Part shown: positions 1 through 7,986 of the stretch, in pieces
How positions within the stretch are numbered: position 1 is the first letter of the stretch
Layout of the letters: each line of letters opens with the position of its first letter
NCBI GenBank assembly: GCA_030432905.1
Contig: JAUILU010000002.1
Location: 62,001 to 126,000 of the forward strand
Length of the DNA: 64,000 bases
Direction: 5' to 3'
Source: Phycisphaerae bacterium
Lineage (GTDB): Bacteria > Planctomycetota > Phycisphaerae > Phycisphaerales > UBA1924
Made by a program: the position numbers and the translations under genes
Notes under the pieces: model-generated
What the model was told of the DNA's origin: nothing
The model's database searches: none
The model's input: the letters and a program-made list of their open reading frames with translations, nothing else

Positions 1-116
1 TCTTCTTCGCCGCCTGGGTGCTTCTTGAGATCGTTCTCGACGGCGTAGGCGCCGCCGGCGCACATCATTAGACCCAACGCGCTCGCGGCGAGACCGCCCG
101 TGATTCGGATAGACAT
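1..116 (-). CDS. Exported protein, N-terminal fragment only
   Basis: The reading frame starts at ATG 116-114 and runs off the left edge after 38 codons. A GGGAG-like ribosome site lies just upstream. The first ~25 residues have an Arg near the start, then a hydrophobic Gly/Ala/Leu/Met stretch ending in GGAYA, which reads as a Sec signal peptide cleaved after AYA. The visible mature part begins VENDLKKHPGG. Too little is present to name a family. A single Cys near residue 19 lacks a clear lipobox context. Confidence 0.5.
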   Translation of the reverse strand, partial: MSIRITGGLAASALGLMMCAGGAYAVENDLKKHPGGEE

Positions 117-291
117 CTTCAGGACTCCCTCTTCATTCTTCTATAAGAGACCACACCCCCGGTAGCGTGCCAGTGGACGCAGCAATATCTGTGGTCTCCG
201 CCTCAAGATACGGGATATCAGGCCCTGCGGTTGCTCTATCTGCACAAGGAGCAGAAGAAGATATCGGCCTGTCCCTATCACAGAGCAAACA

Positions 292-326
292 GAAAAAGGC
301 CCCGCAGCGCAGAGCCGCGGGGCCTT
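292..326 (-). terminator. Intrinsic terminator after the first dockerin metalloprotease
   Basis: A perfect 10-bp inverted repeat (AAGGCCCCGC at 296-305, GCGGGGCCTT at 317-326) with an 11-nt loop is followed, reading on the minus strand, by a short T run. It lies 25 nt downstream of the stop codon of the minus-strand gene at 351-2219. Confidence 0.85.
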
Positions 327-350
327 GAAATCGATTCGTGTTCTCCAGAT

Positions 351-855
351 TTACATGCAGCCGGCGTTGTAGTTTCCGACCCATGCTGTGAAGTCGGTCG
401 GGGTGCACATGCCGTCGCCGTTCTGGTCGCACTCGGGTGCGTTCGAGTTGAACGCTCCGACCCATGCGGTGAAGTCGGTCGGCGTGACCATGCCGTCGCC
501 GTTGACGTCGGCCAGGCACTCGCTGTCGCAGACGACGGTCGCGCTGTACGGGTTGAGCGCGTCGGACGGGTCGAGGATCTCGGGCCCGGTCGTCGTGTTG
601 ACATGGATGTTGAAGAAGAACTCGTCGTCGCACGCGCCGCCGGGGAGCGTGGCGATGTAGTTGTCGCCGCCCTGCGGGACGAGGTCAACGCGGTTGAACG
701 GGACGTTGAAGTTGGCGCTGTAGAGCATGAACAGCTCGTCGGTGTCGAGCGTGAACGTGCCCGGGTCGATGTTGATCAGGATGTCGGTGTCAGCCGCCTC
801 GTCGAGCTCGGTCGGGACGCCGTTTGGGTAGGTGATCACGACGGGTTCCGGCGGG
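351..855 (-). repeat. Near-identical 505-bp inverted repeat, copy A
   Basis: This copy encodes the final ~167 residues (PPEP beta domain plus dockerin tail) of the metalloprotease at 351-2219. Read on the minus strand it matches 38922-39426 on the plus strand over exactly the same length with no gap. The proteins differ at three positions only: Ala/Val, Val/Ala and Gly/Ala. The copies are about 38 kb apart in opposite orientation, so they could recombine by inversion or gene conversion. Confidence 0.9.
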
Positions 856-2219
856 AGGATGATCTCGGTGTTGATGGTGAACTCGCCGGTCGAGCCGTAG
901 TCGGATACGGGCCCGTTGGACTTGGTCTGGAAGGTGCCGTCAACGACGATGGTGTAGGTGCCCGCCGTGAGCGTAAAGGTTTCCGAGGCGTCGGCCGAGT
1001 TTGTTGTGTCGATGGTATCAACAAGCGTAAACGGTGAAATGCGGTAGAGCTCAAAGACCACGTCGAGGTTCGGGCCTCGCTCGAAGTTGTTGATCTCGAT
1101 CGAGACATCGCCGTCTGGCGTAGTAAAGGTGAAGGCGTCTTTGTCGTTTTCTGAATCAATGATACCGGTTGCCGGCACGCCGATGGTCAGGGGCGTACCG
1201 CCCAGGATGTTCTCGGTGTGGTCGTCGGCGAAGTAGTCGATGCCGTTGGGGACGTTGGTGATGATGGCCAAATCGTTCTGCGAGGTCGTTGCGCCGGGGT
1301 AGTCGCCGATGCTCCACTGGGCCAGTTCTCTGCCGAACGGTGCGCCCATGATGGGTCCCCAGCTCGGTGCGCCGCCGGACGAACCCGGGTGGTAAGACTG
1401 GCCGTTGAGCCCGTCGTGCGAGAGGCCGAGCATGTGCCCGACCTCGTGGCTGACGGTCATCGGGCCCGCGCCGAGGCCCTTGTTGAAAGCGAAGCAGGGG
1501 ACGTCGGCGTTGTCGTCGAAGCTGTTGAGGAACGCGACGCCGCCGATGCCGTTTCCGAAACCGCTTGTTGCCTGGGTCATGACACAGCGAGCGCCGTAGT
1601 TCTGGTCGCCGCCGTTGGACTTGATGAGCGCCGCGGTGCCCGGGTCTTTGGTTGTGACGTTGACGTTGAACTGCTTGAAGTCCTCGCTGACTTCGAGCCA
1701 GTGATCGATGATCTCTTGCTTCTCAGAATCGGAGAAGTTCGCCGAGCTGCCGCTGGTGTTGTACGCGGGGAAGACGATGTTGTGGCCCCAGCCGTTGTTG
1801 ACTGAGTGGTGGCCATCGAAATCCATGTAGATGGTCTTCGAGGCGCCGGGGTGTGATTCGAGATTCAGGAAGTCATCGAGCGGGATATCGCCGCCGAGGC
1901 GAGCGAGGCCCGGCCCCCCGCTGCTGCCGTCGCCGTTTGCATTGTCTTGCGGCGCTTCTGGGCAGACGTTGAACATCCGGCCGTCGGGCGTGATGTAGGT
2001 CGAGAGGTCGCTTCGGAGGATGTTGGCGAGTTCTTCCGGCTTGAGGTTGTACTCGGTTGCGAACCCGACGAGGTCGTGCTCGATCTGACGCAGCGCCTGC
2101 ATGCCGTTGACCGCGCCCTCTGGGAAGGTGCTCGGCTGGACCTTTGCCGACTGCGCCGACATCGGAGCCGCGGCCGCCAGACCCGCGAACAAAGCGATAG
2201 CTTTCAGTGATGGTGTCAC
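351..2219 (-). CDS. Secreted zinc metalloprotease with GC-type dockerin tail
   Basis: Predicted secreted endopeptidase of 622 aa. GTG 2219 is chosen because AGAAGGGG lies nine bases upstream and a signal peptide (hydrophobic to about residue 20, then SAQSA) follows directly; a longer ATG frame from 2315 would bury it. Order of parts: leader and propeptide-like region, a DFDGHHS segment near 134, the zinc site HEVGHMLGLSH at 258-268, a pre-peptidase-like beta domain around 360-440, a second beta domain starting PPEPVVITYP, and the dockerin-like tail ending GCM. The metzincin-type site is intact. The last 505 bp are almost identical to the end of the gene at 36910-39426, although the proteases differ. 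Closest paralogues here are at 2560-4419 and 39498-41864. Substrate unknown. Confidence 0.9.
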   Translation of the reverse strand: MTPSLKAIALFAGLAAAAPMSAQSAKVQPSTFPEGAVNGMQALRQIEHDLVGFATEYNLKPEELANILRSDLSTYITPDGRMFNVCPEAPQDNANGDGSSGGPGLARLGGDIPLDDFLNLESHPGASKTIYMDFDGHHSVNNGWGHNIVFPAYNTSGSSANFSDSEKQEIIDHWLEVSEDFKQFNVNVTTKDPGTAALIKSNGGDQNYGARCVMTQATSGFGNGIGGVAFLNSFDDNADVPCFAFNKGLGAGPMTVSHEVGHMLGLSHDGLNGQSYHPGSSGGAPSWGPIMGAPFGRELAQWSIGDYPGATTSQNDLAIITNVPNGIDYFADDHTENILGGTPLTIGVPATGIIDSENDKDAFTFTTPDGDVSIEINNFERGPNLDVVFELYRISPFTLVDTIDTTNSADASETFTLTAGTYTIVVDGTFQTKSNGPVSDYGSTGEFTINTEIILPPEPVVITYPNGVPTELDEAADTDILINIDPGTFTLDTDELFMLYSANFNVPFNRVDLVPQGGDNYIATLPGGACDDEFFFNIHVNTTTGPEILDPSDALNPYSATVVCDSECLADVNGDGMVTPTDFTAWVGAFNSNAPECDQNGDGMCTPTDFTAWVGNYNAGCM

Positions 2220-2559
2220 GTTTCGAATCCCCTTCTGACTTGCTGTAGCGCAAGCGCTTATCAAACTTGGCCCAAGCCCTGGCCCGGGCGCTCCCCCTTT
2301 ACAGCGAAGGCACACTCATGCTCGCAAGAGCTGATCGACCAACCGAAACCTGCTGAAACCGGCCTGCTCGTGGTCCGATAACCATCGAAACGGGCACTGC
2401 CTGCAGGCTTTGGCTGCTCTGAACTCCCGCGGAGCGAGGTGCTCCAGAGCACTGTACGGGAAATCAGGCGCGTGGGATCCCTCGGCAAACCCTGTTTCTG
2501 CAAGTGGTTGCCGATTTCGGGGGGCTGTTGACCCAGGGTTTTCGGGCTGGAGCCTGTTC
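2220..2559. other. Intergenic region between two dockerin protease genes
   Basis: 340 bp between two minus-strand genes. It holds the AGAAGGGG ribosome site for the GTG start at 2219. I see no strong intrinsic terminator for the upstream gene and no convincing -35/-10 pair. A short GTGCTC/GAGCAC dyad lies around 2435-2450. Open frames across it have no signal peptide or recognisable domain and look incidental. Confidence 0.5.
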
Positions 2560-4419
2560 TCAGCAGCCGGCGTTGAAGTTGCCCACCCATGCGGTGAAGT
2601 CGGTCGGGGTGCAGGCCCCGTCGCCGTTCTGGTCGCACTCGGGCGCGTTGGTGTTGAACGCCCCGACCCATGCGGTGAAGTCGGTCGCGGTGACCATGCC
2701 GTCGCCGTTGACGTCTGCGAGGCAGTCGTTGGGTTCGCAGACCACGGTCGCCGAGAACGCGCCAGCACCGAAAGCCGGATCGACCGTTTCCCCACCCTCG
2801 ATCGCGTTGGCGTGGAACTCAAAGTAGAGCGTCTCGTCGCAGGCGGCTGCCGGGAGGGTTGCGGTGTACTGCGAACCGCCGGCCGGAACAAGATCGACAC
2901 GGTTGAACGGCACGTCGAAATTGACGGCGTACAGCATGAACAGCTCATCGGTGTCGAGCGTGAAAGTGCCCGGGTCGATATCAACCAGGATCTCGGTCGG
3001 CGTTGACTCGTCGAGTGTCGATGGAAGGCCGTTGGGGTAGCTGAAGACGATGGGCTCTGGCTCGACGATCTCAGTCACTTCGATGGTGTAGTTGCCGGTC
3101 GAGCCGTAGTCGGAGACGGAACCGACGCTGATGAATTCGTAGGTGCCATCGACGACAACAACGTAAGTCCCCGCGTCGAGGTTGTGCGTTTCGACAGCGT
3201 CCGCGGTGCCGTTGGGGTTGGTGGTCGCGACGAACTGGAAGGGCGAGGCGTTGTAGATGTCGTACTTCGCGTCGAGGTTCGGTGCGCGCTCGAAGTTGTT
3301 GACCGCGATGGTGTACTCACCACCCGAGACCGTGAACTGGAACGAGTCTATATCGCTCGATGAGTTGATGACGCCTGCTGTCTCGACGCCGAGCGAGATC
3401 GGCGTGCCCGAGAAGAGCGAGTCGGGATGGTCGTCGGCGATGTAGTCGACGTCGTTGGAGTTGTTGGTGATGACGTTGAGGTCATTCTGCGAGGTGGTGG
3501 CGCCGTCGTAGTCGCCGCGGCTCCACTGCACGAGTTCCTTGCCAAACGGTGCGCCCATGATCGGTCCCCAGCCCGGGGCGCTCGGACCCCGGACACCGGG
3601 GTGGTATTCCTGTGTGTTGAGCCCGTCGTGGACGAGGCCCAGTGTGTGGCCGACCTCGTGGCTGACTGTCATCGGGCCTGCGTTGAGTCCCTTGTTGATC
3701 GCAAAGCAAGGGTTGTCGATGCCGTCGTTGAACGAGTTGAGAATCGCGATGCCGCCGAAGTTATCGCCGAAGCCGTTGGTCGGCTGGGTCATGACGCAGC
3801 GGATGCCGAAGACGCGGTCACTCGAGTTTGACTTGATGAGCGCCGCGGTGCCCGGATCCTTGGTCGTAACGTTAATGTCGAATTGCGCGAAGTCTTCGAC
3901 GACCTCGCGCCAGTGCTCGATGATGTCGGACTTCTCTTGGTCGGAGAAGTTGTTGGTGTCGCCGTCGTTGCTCCACGCGGGGAAGTTGATGTTGTGTCCC
4001 CAGCTGTTGCTGCGTGAGTGGTAGCCGGTGAAGTCCATGTAGAGCGTCTTCTGCGACCCGGGGCGGGATTCGAGATCGAGGAAGTCGTCGAGCGGGATGT
4101 CCATGCGCGCGATGTCTGGGCCGCGGTTGCCCGCGCCGTCGTCTTTCTCTTCCGGCGCTTTGGCGCAGACGTGGAAGATCATGCCTTCGGGTGTGACGTA
4201 GGTAGAGAGATCGGACCGCAGGAGGTTTGCGAATTGGACCGGGGTGAGGCCGTTGTCCTGCGCGACTGTGCCGAGCCGATCGCCGAGGCTTCTGATCGCG
4301 GCCTGGCCGTTGAGCGATCCCGCCGGGAGCCCGTTCGAGTTGGCACTCGAGAGCGTCTGCTGAGCGGTTGCGGAAGTAGCGAGCCCTGCGGCCAAGACGA
4401 TAAGCGTGTGCTTCAGCAT
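2560..4419 (-). CDS. Secreted zinc metalloprotease with GC-type dockerin tail
   Basis: Predicted secreted zinc endopeptidase, 619 aa, paralogous over its whole length to the genes at 351-2219 and 39498-41864. The signal peptide is residues 1-20 (hydrophobic core, cleavage near ATAQ). The zinc site HEVGHTLGLVH is at 254-264, preceded by the family segment TLYMDFTGYHS near 125. A prepeptidase-like beta domain, a PNGLP...TLDTDELFMLY beta domain and the dockerin tail follow, ending exactly at Gly-Cys. Its beta domain is diverged from the 351/36910 pair, so it was not part of that recent exchange. It is the only one of the seven metalloproteases here whose tail stops precisely at the terminal Cys. 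ATG 4419 has an AGGA-like site about 11 nt upstream. Confidence 0.9.
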   Translation of the reverse strand: MLKHTLIVLAAGLATSATAQQTLSSANSNGLPAGSLNGQAAIRSLGDRLGTVAQDNGLTPVQFANLLRSDLSTYVTPEGMIFHVCAKAPEEKDDGAGNRGPDIARMDIPLDDFLDLESRPGSQKTLYMDFTGYHSRSNSWGHNINFPAWSNDGDTNNFSDQEKSDIIEHWREVVEDFAQFDINVTTKDPGTAALIKSNSSDRVFGIRCVMTQPTNGFGDNFGGIAILNSFNDGIDNPCFAINKGLNAGPMTVSHEVGHTLGLVHDGLNTQEYHPGVRGPSAPGWGPIMGAPFGKELVQWSRGDYDGATTSQNDLNVITNNSNDVDYIADDHPDSLFSGTPISLGVETAGVINSSSDIDSFQFTVSGGEYTIAVNNFERAPNLDAKYDIYNASPFQFVATTNPNGTADAVETHNLDAGTYVVVVDGTYEFISVGSVSDYGSTGNYTIEVTEIVEPEPIVFSYPNGLPSTLDESTPTEILVDIDPGTFTLDTDELFMLYAVNFDVPFNRVDLVPAGGSQYTATLPAAACDETLYFEFHANAIEGGETVDPAFGAGAFSATVVCEPNDCLADVNGDGMVTATDFTAWVGAFNTNAPECDQNGDGACTPTDFTAWVGNFNAGC

Positions 4420-4581
4420 GTCTGAGTCGGTCCTATACCTTTATAAGTGCACTGGCAGAGGTGATCCCCCGCCGGATCACTCTCGGGCATTCTGTACGCC
4501 CGATCAAGCGCCCCGGATCCATCTCAGCCACATTCACACCCAGATCAGCCGGACGTGTAGGTCGTTTGGTTATCTGCGACG

Positions 4582-6219
4582 TCAGGGCTGGGATGCGTTT
4601 GGGTGCCTGCGTACGACGACGAGCGTCGCGTCGTCCTCGAGATCGTCGGTGCCTTCGTGGTTCTGGGCGGCACGGAGGATCGCATCACGGATCTCTTCGG
4701 CACTGGCGTCCGAGTTGCCCTTGACGACGTCGGCGACGCGATCAAACCCGAAGAACTCGTCGGCGCTGTTGCGCGACTGGCTGATGCCATCGGTCCCGAC
4801 GATGAGCGTGTCGCCGGGTTCGAAGATGACGCTTTGCCCCGCGACAAACTCTCGATCCGAGACGATACCGAGCGGGATGTCGGCGCTCTTGAGGTACTCG
4901 ATTTCACCGGAGCCGGCGCGGATGAGCAGGCCGTGCTCGTGGCCCGCGCTGGCCCATTCGAGTCGGTGCTCGTCTGGAACGAGCACGCCGTAGAACGCGG
5001 TGACGAACTTGCCCATCTGGCATTCGTGAACGAGGCTGCTGTTGACGGTTCTCATCAGGAGCGAGACATCTTCGTCGGCCTTGCGCGCGGTGGTACGGAT
5101 GATGGCCCGGCTTGAGCACATCATGAGCGCCGATGCGATGCCGTGGCCGGTGACGTCGGCGACCACGATGCCGAGCTTGTTGCCACGATCCGAATCGATG
5201 TCGATGTAGTCGTAGTAGTCGCCGCCAGTTTCCTGGCTGTAGCGGATGCCGCCGGCGATATCGAAGCCTTCGACCGCAGGCGCTTCGCTAGGCAGCAGGC
5301 CGGACTGGATAGCCGCGGCTTGGCCGAGATCGTCCTTAATAAGCGCTCGCTCGCGCAATCCGCGGACCATCTCGTTGAACCGCACGGACAGCAGGCCGAA
5401 CTCGTCGGAGGTCGATCTCTCTTCGACGCTTGCGCTCAGATCACCACTCGCGACCTGCTCGATCGCGCCAGCGAGCGTGCGCAGGGGTTTCGACAGCGCC
5501 CGCGAGAGCACCCACGCAAAGAGCACCGAGACCAATACACCTCCAAGAAACATCAGGAACGCGATGATGGCGACCATGAGCAGCACGTTGCGGTAGTACA
5601 CGCCCGCGGTGTCGAGCCCGACGATGGCGATGGTCTCGCCTTGGTCGTTTTTGATTGGTGCGTACGCGGAGAGGGTTGTGCCGTATTCGTCTGTCGAGGC
5701 CTCTTCCTCTGCCTGCGCATGGTTCCACGAGTCCATCATGACAGGGAATCGCGACATGTCGTAGAGCCTGCCGGTTTCTTCGGTGTGGAATGTCACGATG
5801 AGCCTGCCGACGCCGGGGTCTTCGGTTTTGCCCAGGATGTAAAGATCTGTGACGACTTCGTTCACCGATGATGCTTCGATGTCGCCGTCGTCCGCGTCGA
5901 GTGCGCGGACGATCGCGTGGCGCATGCCCATGAGCTGGCTGCGGACTTGGTTGAACTCTTTCAAGCTGCTTGGATCGTCCGCGGCCAGGAGCGCGCTGAC
6001 CGCATCGGTATCGACGGTCTCCGCCATTTGCACAACCGTCGCCAGCATCAGCGAGCGGGCTTCGGTCAGCTCGACACGGTAGAGCAGCCGACCGATGTAG
6101 AACATCGTGTCGAGCGAGGCGAGCATGCCCATGATCAGGAACGCCACGAAAATCTTGGCTCGGAACGAGTGTCGAATCCGACCCGGGATGAGGCCCTTGA
6201 TGGCTTCCAGCTTCGGCAT
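4582..6219 (-). CDS. Membrane-bound SpoIIE/RsbU-type serine phosphatase with HAMP domain
   Basis: 545-aa signalling phosphatase of the PPM/SpoIIE type, probably dephosphorylating an anti-sigma antagonist in a partner-switching pathway. Residues ~20-46 form a first transmembrane helix. Residues 47-210 are extracytoplasmic with a Cache/PAS-like segment (LSAYAPIKNDQGE). A second helix spans ~212-238, followed by HAMP to ~290 and the phosphatase domain to ~535. Metal-binding acidic motifs are visible: GGDYYDYI, then VVADVTGHG, GTDGI and a final DDATLVV. No anti-sigma factor, STAS protein or sigma factor lies beside it. The next gene is divergent lpdA. ATG 6219 has only a weak ribosome site. Confidence 0.88.
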   Translation of the reverse strand: MPKLEAIKGLIPGRIRHSFRAKIFVAFLIMGMLASLDTMFYIGRLLYRVELTEARSLMLATVVQMAETVDTDAVSALLAADDPSSLKEFNQVRSQLMGMRHAIVRALDADDGDIEASSVNEVVTDLYILGKTEDPGVGRLIVTFHTEETGRLYDMSRFPVMMDSWNHAQAEEEASTDEYGTTLSAYAPIKNDQGETIAIVGLDTAGVYYRNVLLMVAIIAFLMFLGGVLVSVLFAWVLSRALSKPLRTLAGAIEQVASGDLSASVEERSTSDEFGLLSVRFNEMVRGLRERALIKDDLGQAAAIQSGLLPSEAPAVEGFDIAGGIRYSQETGGDYYDYIDIDSDRGNKLGIVVADVTGHGIASALMMCSSRAIIRTTARKADEDVSLLMRTVNSSLVHECQMGKFVTAFYGVLVPDEHRLEWASAGHEHGLLIRAGSGEIEYLKSADIPLGIVSDREFVAGQSVIFEPGDTLIVGTDGISQSRNSADEFFGFDRVADVVKGNSDASAEEIRDAILRAAQNHEGTDDLEDDATLVVVRRHPNASQP

Positions 6220-6373
6220 CTACTTGTGAGTCTAGCCACAGGACCCGGCTATCCCGGAACGTGCGGAGCCGGGGCCGAACCCGCGATCAGACCGCTATCA
6301 TCACGCCGCGGGGCACCTAAGCCCGGCCAAACGCAGACCTCCCCCCACCGGGGCGACTTGAAAGGACTCAACC

Positions 6374-7918
6374 GTGGCGGACAAGCACTTCGATTTCGTG
6401 GTCATCGGCGGCGGGCCTGCGGGCTATGTCGGAGCCATCCGGGCCGCCCAGCTCGGCTACAAAGTCGCCTGCGTCGAACGCGCCAAGCTCGGGGGCGTCT
6501 GCCTCAACTGGGGCTGCATCCCATCCAAAGCGCTGCTCACCAACGCCGAGCTCATGGAGAAGCTCAACCACGGCGAGTTCTTCGGGCTCAAGCTCGAAGG
6601 CGACGTCAAGTTCGAGTGGGACAAGGTCATCGGCAGAAGCCGCGACGTCGCGGGCAAGCTGAACAACGGCATCGGCTTCCTCTTTAAGAAGAACAAGATC
6701 GAGCACTTCGAGGCCAACGCCAAGATCGTCTCCGGACGCAAGGGCGGCCAGCCGTGCAAGATCGAGATCCAGGACTGCGAGGTCAACGAAGAGTTCACCC
6801 CCGCGCCCGCCAAGCCCGGCAAGACTCGCGAGACCATCACCGCCGACAACATCATCGTCGCAACGGGCTCCGTCGCGCGCGAGCTGCCCGGTGCGCCGTT
6901 CGACAACGACAAGATCTGGGGCGCCCGCGAGGCCATGTTCAACCAGGAACAGCCCAAGAAGCTCATCGTCGTCGGCTCGGGCGCGATCGGCATGGAGTTC
7001 GGCTACTTCTACCACTCCTTCGGATCAGAGGTCACCGTCATCGAGATGATGGACCGCATCCTCCCCGTCGAGGACAACGAAGTCTCCAAGGCGATGGAGA
7101 AGCACTACAAGAAGAAAGACGGCTTCAACATCAAGACCTCGACCATCACCACCAAGGTCGAGAAAACAAAGTCGGGCGTCAAGGTCACCGTCGCCCCGTT
7201 CAAGGACGGCAAGGCCGACGAGTCGAAGTCAGAAGTCATCGAAGCCGACAAGGTTCTGGTCGCCATCGGCGTCAAGGGCCGGTACGACGGGCTGTTCGAC
7301 GACTCGCTCGGGCTTGAGACCATCAAGGACCACATCAAGACCGACTACGTCCCGGGCAACGCCGAGACCGATGCGCACTACGACTACAAGACCAACATCG
7401 ACGGCATCTACGCGGTCGGCGACGTCATCGGCCCGCCGTGGCTCGCGCACGTCGCGTCGGAAGAGGCCATCATCTGCGTCGAGCGCATCGCTTGGCGCGA
7501 CGGCAAAGAGAAGCACGAGCCGATCCCGATCGACTACTCAGTCATCCCCGGCTGCACGTACTGCCAGCCACAGGTCGCGAGCGTCGGCATGACCGAGCAG
7601 GCGCTGATCGACAACGGCATGAAGAAGGGCACCGACTACGAGGTCGGCAAGTACGCCTTCCAGGCGCACGGCAAGGCGATTGCCGCCGCTCACACAGAAG
7701 GCTTCACCAAGATCATCCGCGGCATCCCGCACGGCGAGATCCTGGGCGCACACATCATGGGCGATCAGGCAACCGAACTCATCGCCGAGCTCACGCTCGC
7801 GCGCAGACTCGAGGCAACAACCGAGGACCTGATCACCACGGTCCACGCGCACCCGACGATGCATGAGGCTGTCCACGAGGCGGCGCTTGCGAGTGAGGGG
7901 AAGCTGATTCACGGGTGA
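6374..7918 (+). CDS. lpdA: Dihydrolipoyl dehydrogenase (E3)
   Basis: FAD-dependent E3 component of 2-oxoacid dehydrogenase complexes and/or the glycine cleavage system, reoxidising dihydrolipoyl groups with NAD+. 514 aa, slightly longer than the usual ~470 because of charged insertions around 140-160 and 280. The FAD motif GGGPAG is at 12-17, the redox disulfide motif GGVCLNWGCIPSK has Cys43 and Cys48, the NAD-binding motif is GSGAIGMEFG, a second FAD motif is YAVGDV, and the C-terminal catalytic HPTMHEAVHE carries the active-site His-Glu. Start is GTG 6374 after AAAGGA. No E1 or E2 gene is adjacent. Confidence 0.95.
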   Translation: MADKHFDFVVIGGGPAGYVGAIRAAQLGYKVACVERAKLGGVCLNWGCIPSKALLTNAELMEKLNHGEFFGLKLEGDVKFEWDKVIGRSRDVAGKLNNGIGFLFKKNKIEHFEANAKIVSGRKGGQPCKIEIQDCEVNEEFTPAPAKPGKTRETITADNIIVATGSVARELPGAPFDNDKIWGAREAMFNQEQPKKLIVVGSGAIGMEFGYFYHSFGSEVTVIEMMDRILPVEDNEVSKAMEKHYKKKDGFNIKTSTITTKVEKTKSGVKVTVAPFKDGKADESKSEVIEADKVLVAIGVKGRYDGLFDDSLGLETIKDHIKTDYVPGNAETDAHYDYKTNIDGIYAVGDVIGPPWLAHVASEEAIICVERIAWRDGKEKHEPIPIDYSVIPGCTYCQPQVASVGMTEQALIDNGMKKGTDYEVGKYAFQAHGKAIAAAHTEGFTKIIRGIPHGEILGAHIMGDQATELIAELTLARRLEATTEDLITTVHAHPTMHEAVHEAALASEGKLIHG

Positions 7919-7986
7919 CCGCAACAGGCTTCAGTCCGGTAATAATTTCTTCTTACTAAACCGCACCCTTGCTGTATGCTGTCTGC

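Noticed and set aside
2218-2232. T-loop-like TTTCGAATCCC sequence hinting at a tRNA
   Set aside because: The upstream 60 nt are coding sequence on the other strand and no acceptor or anticodon stem can be formed.
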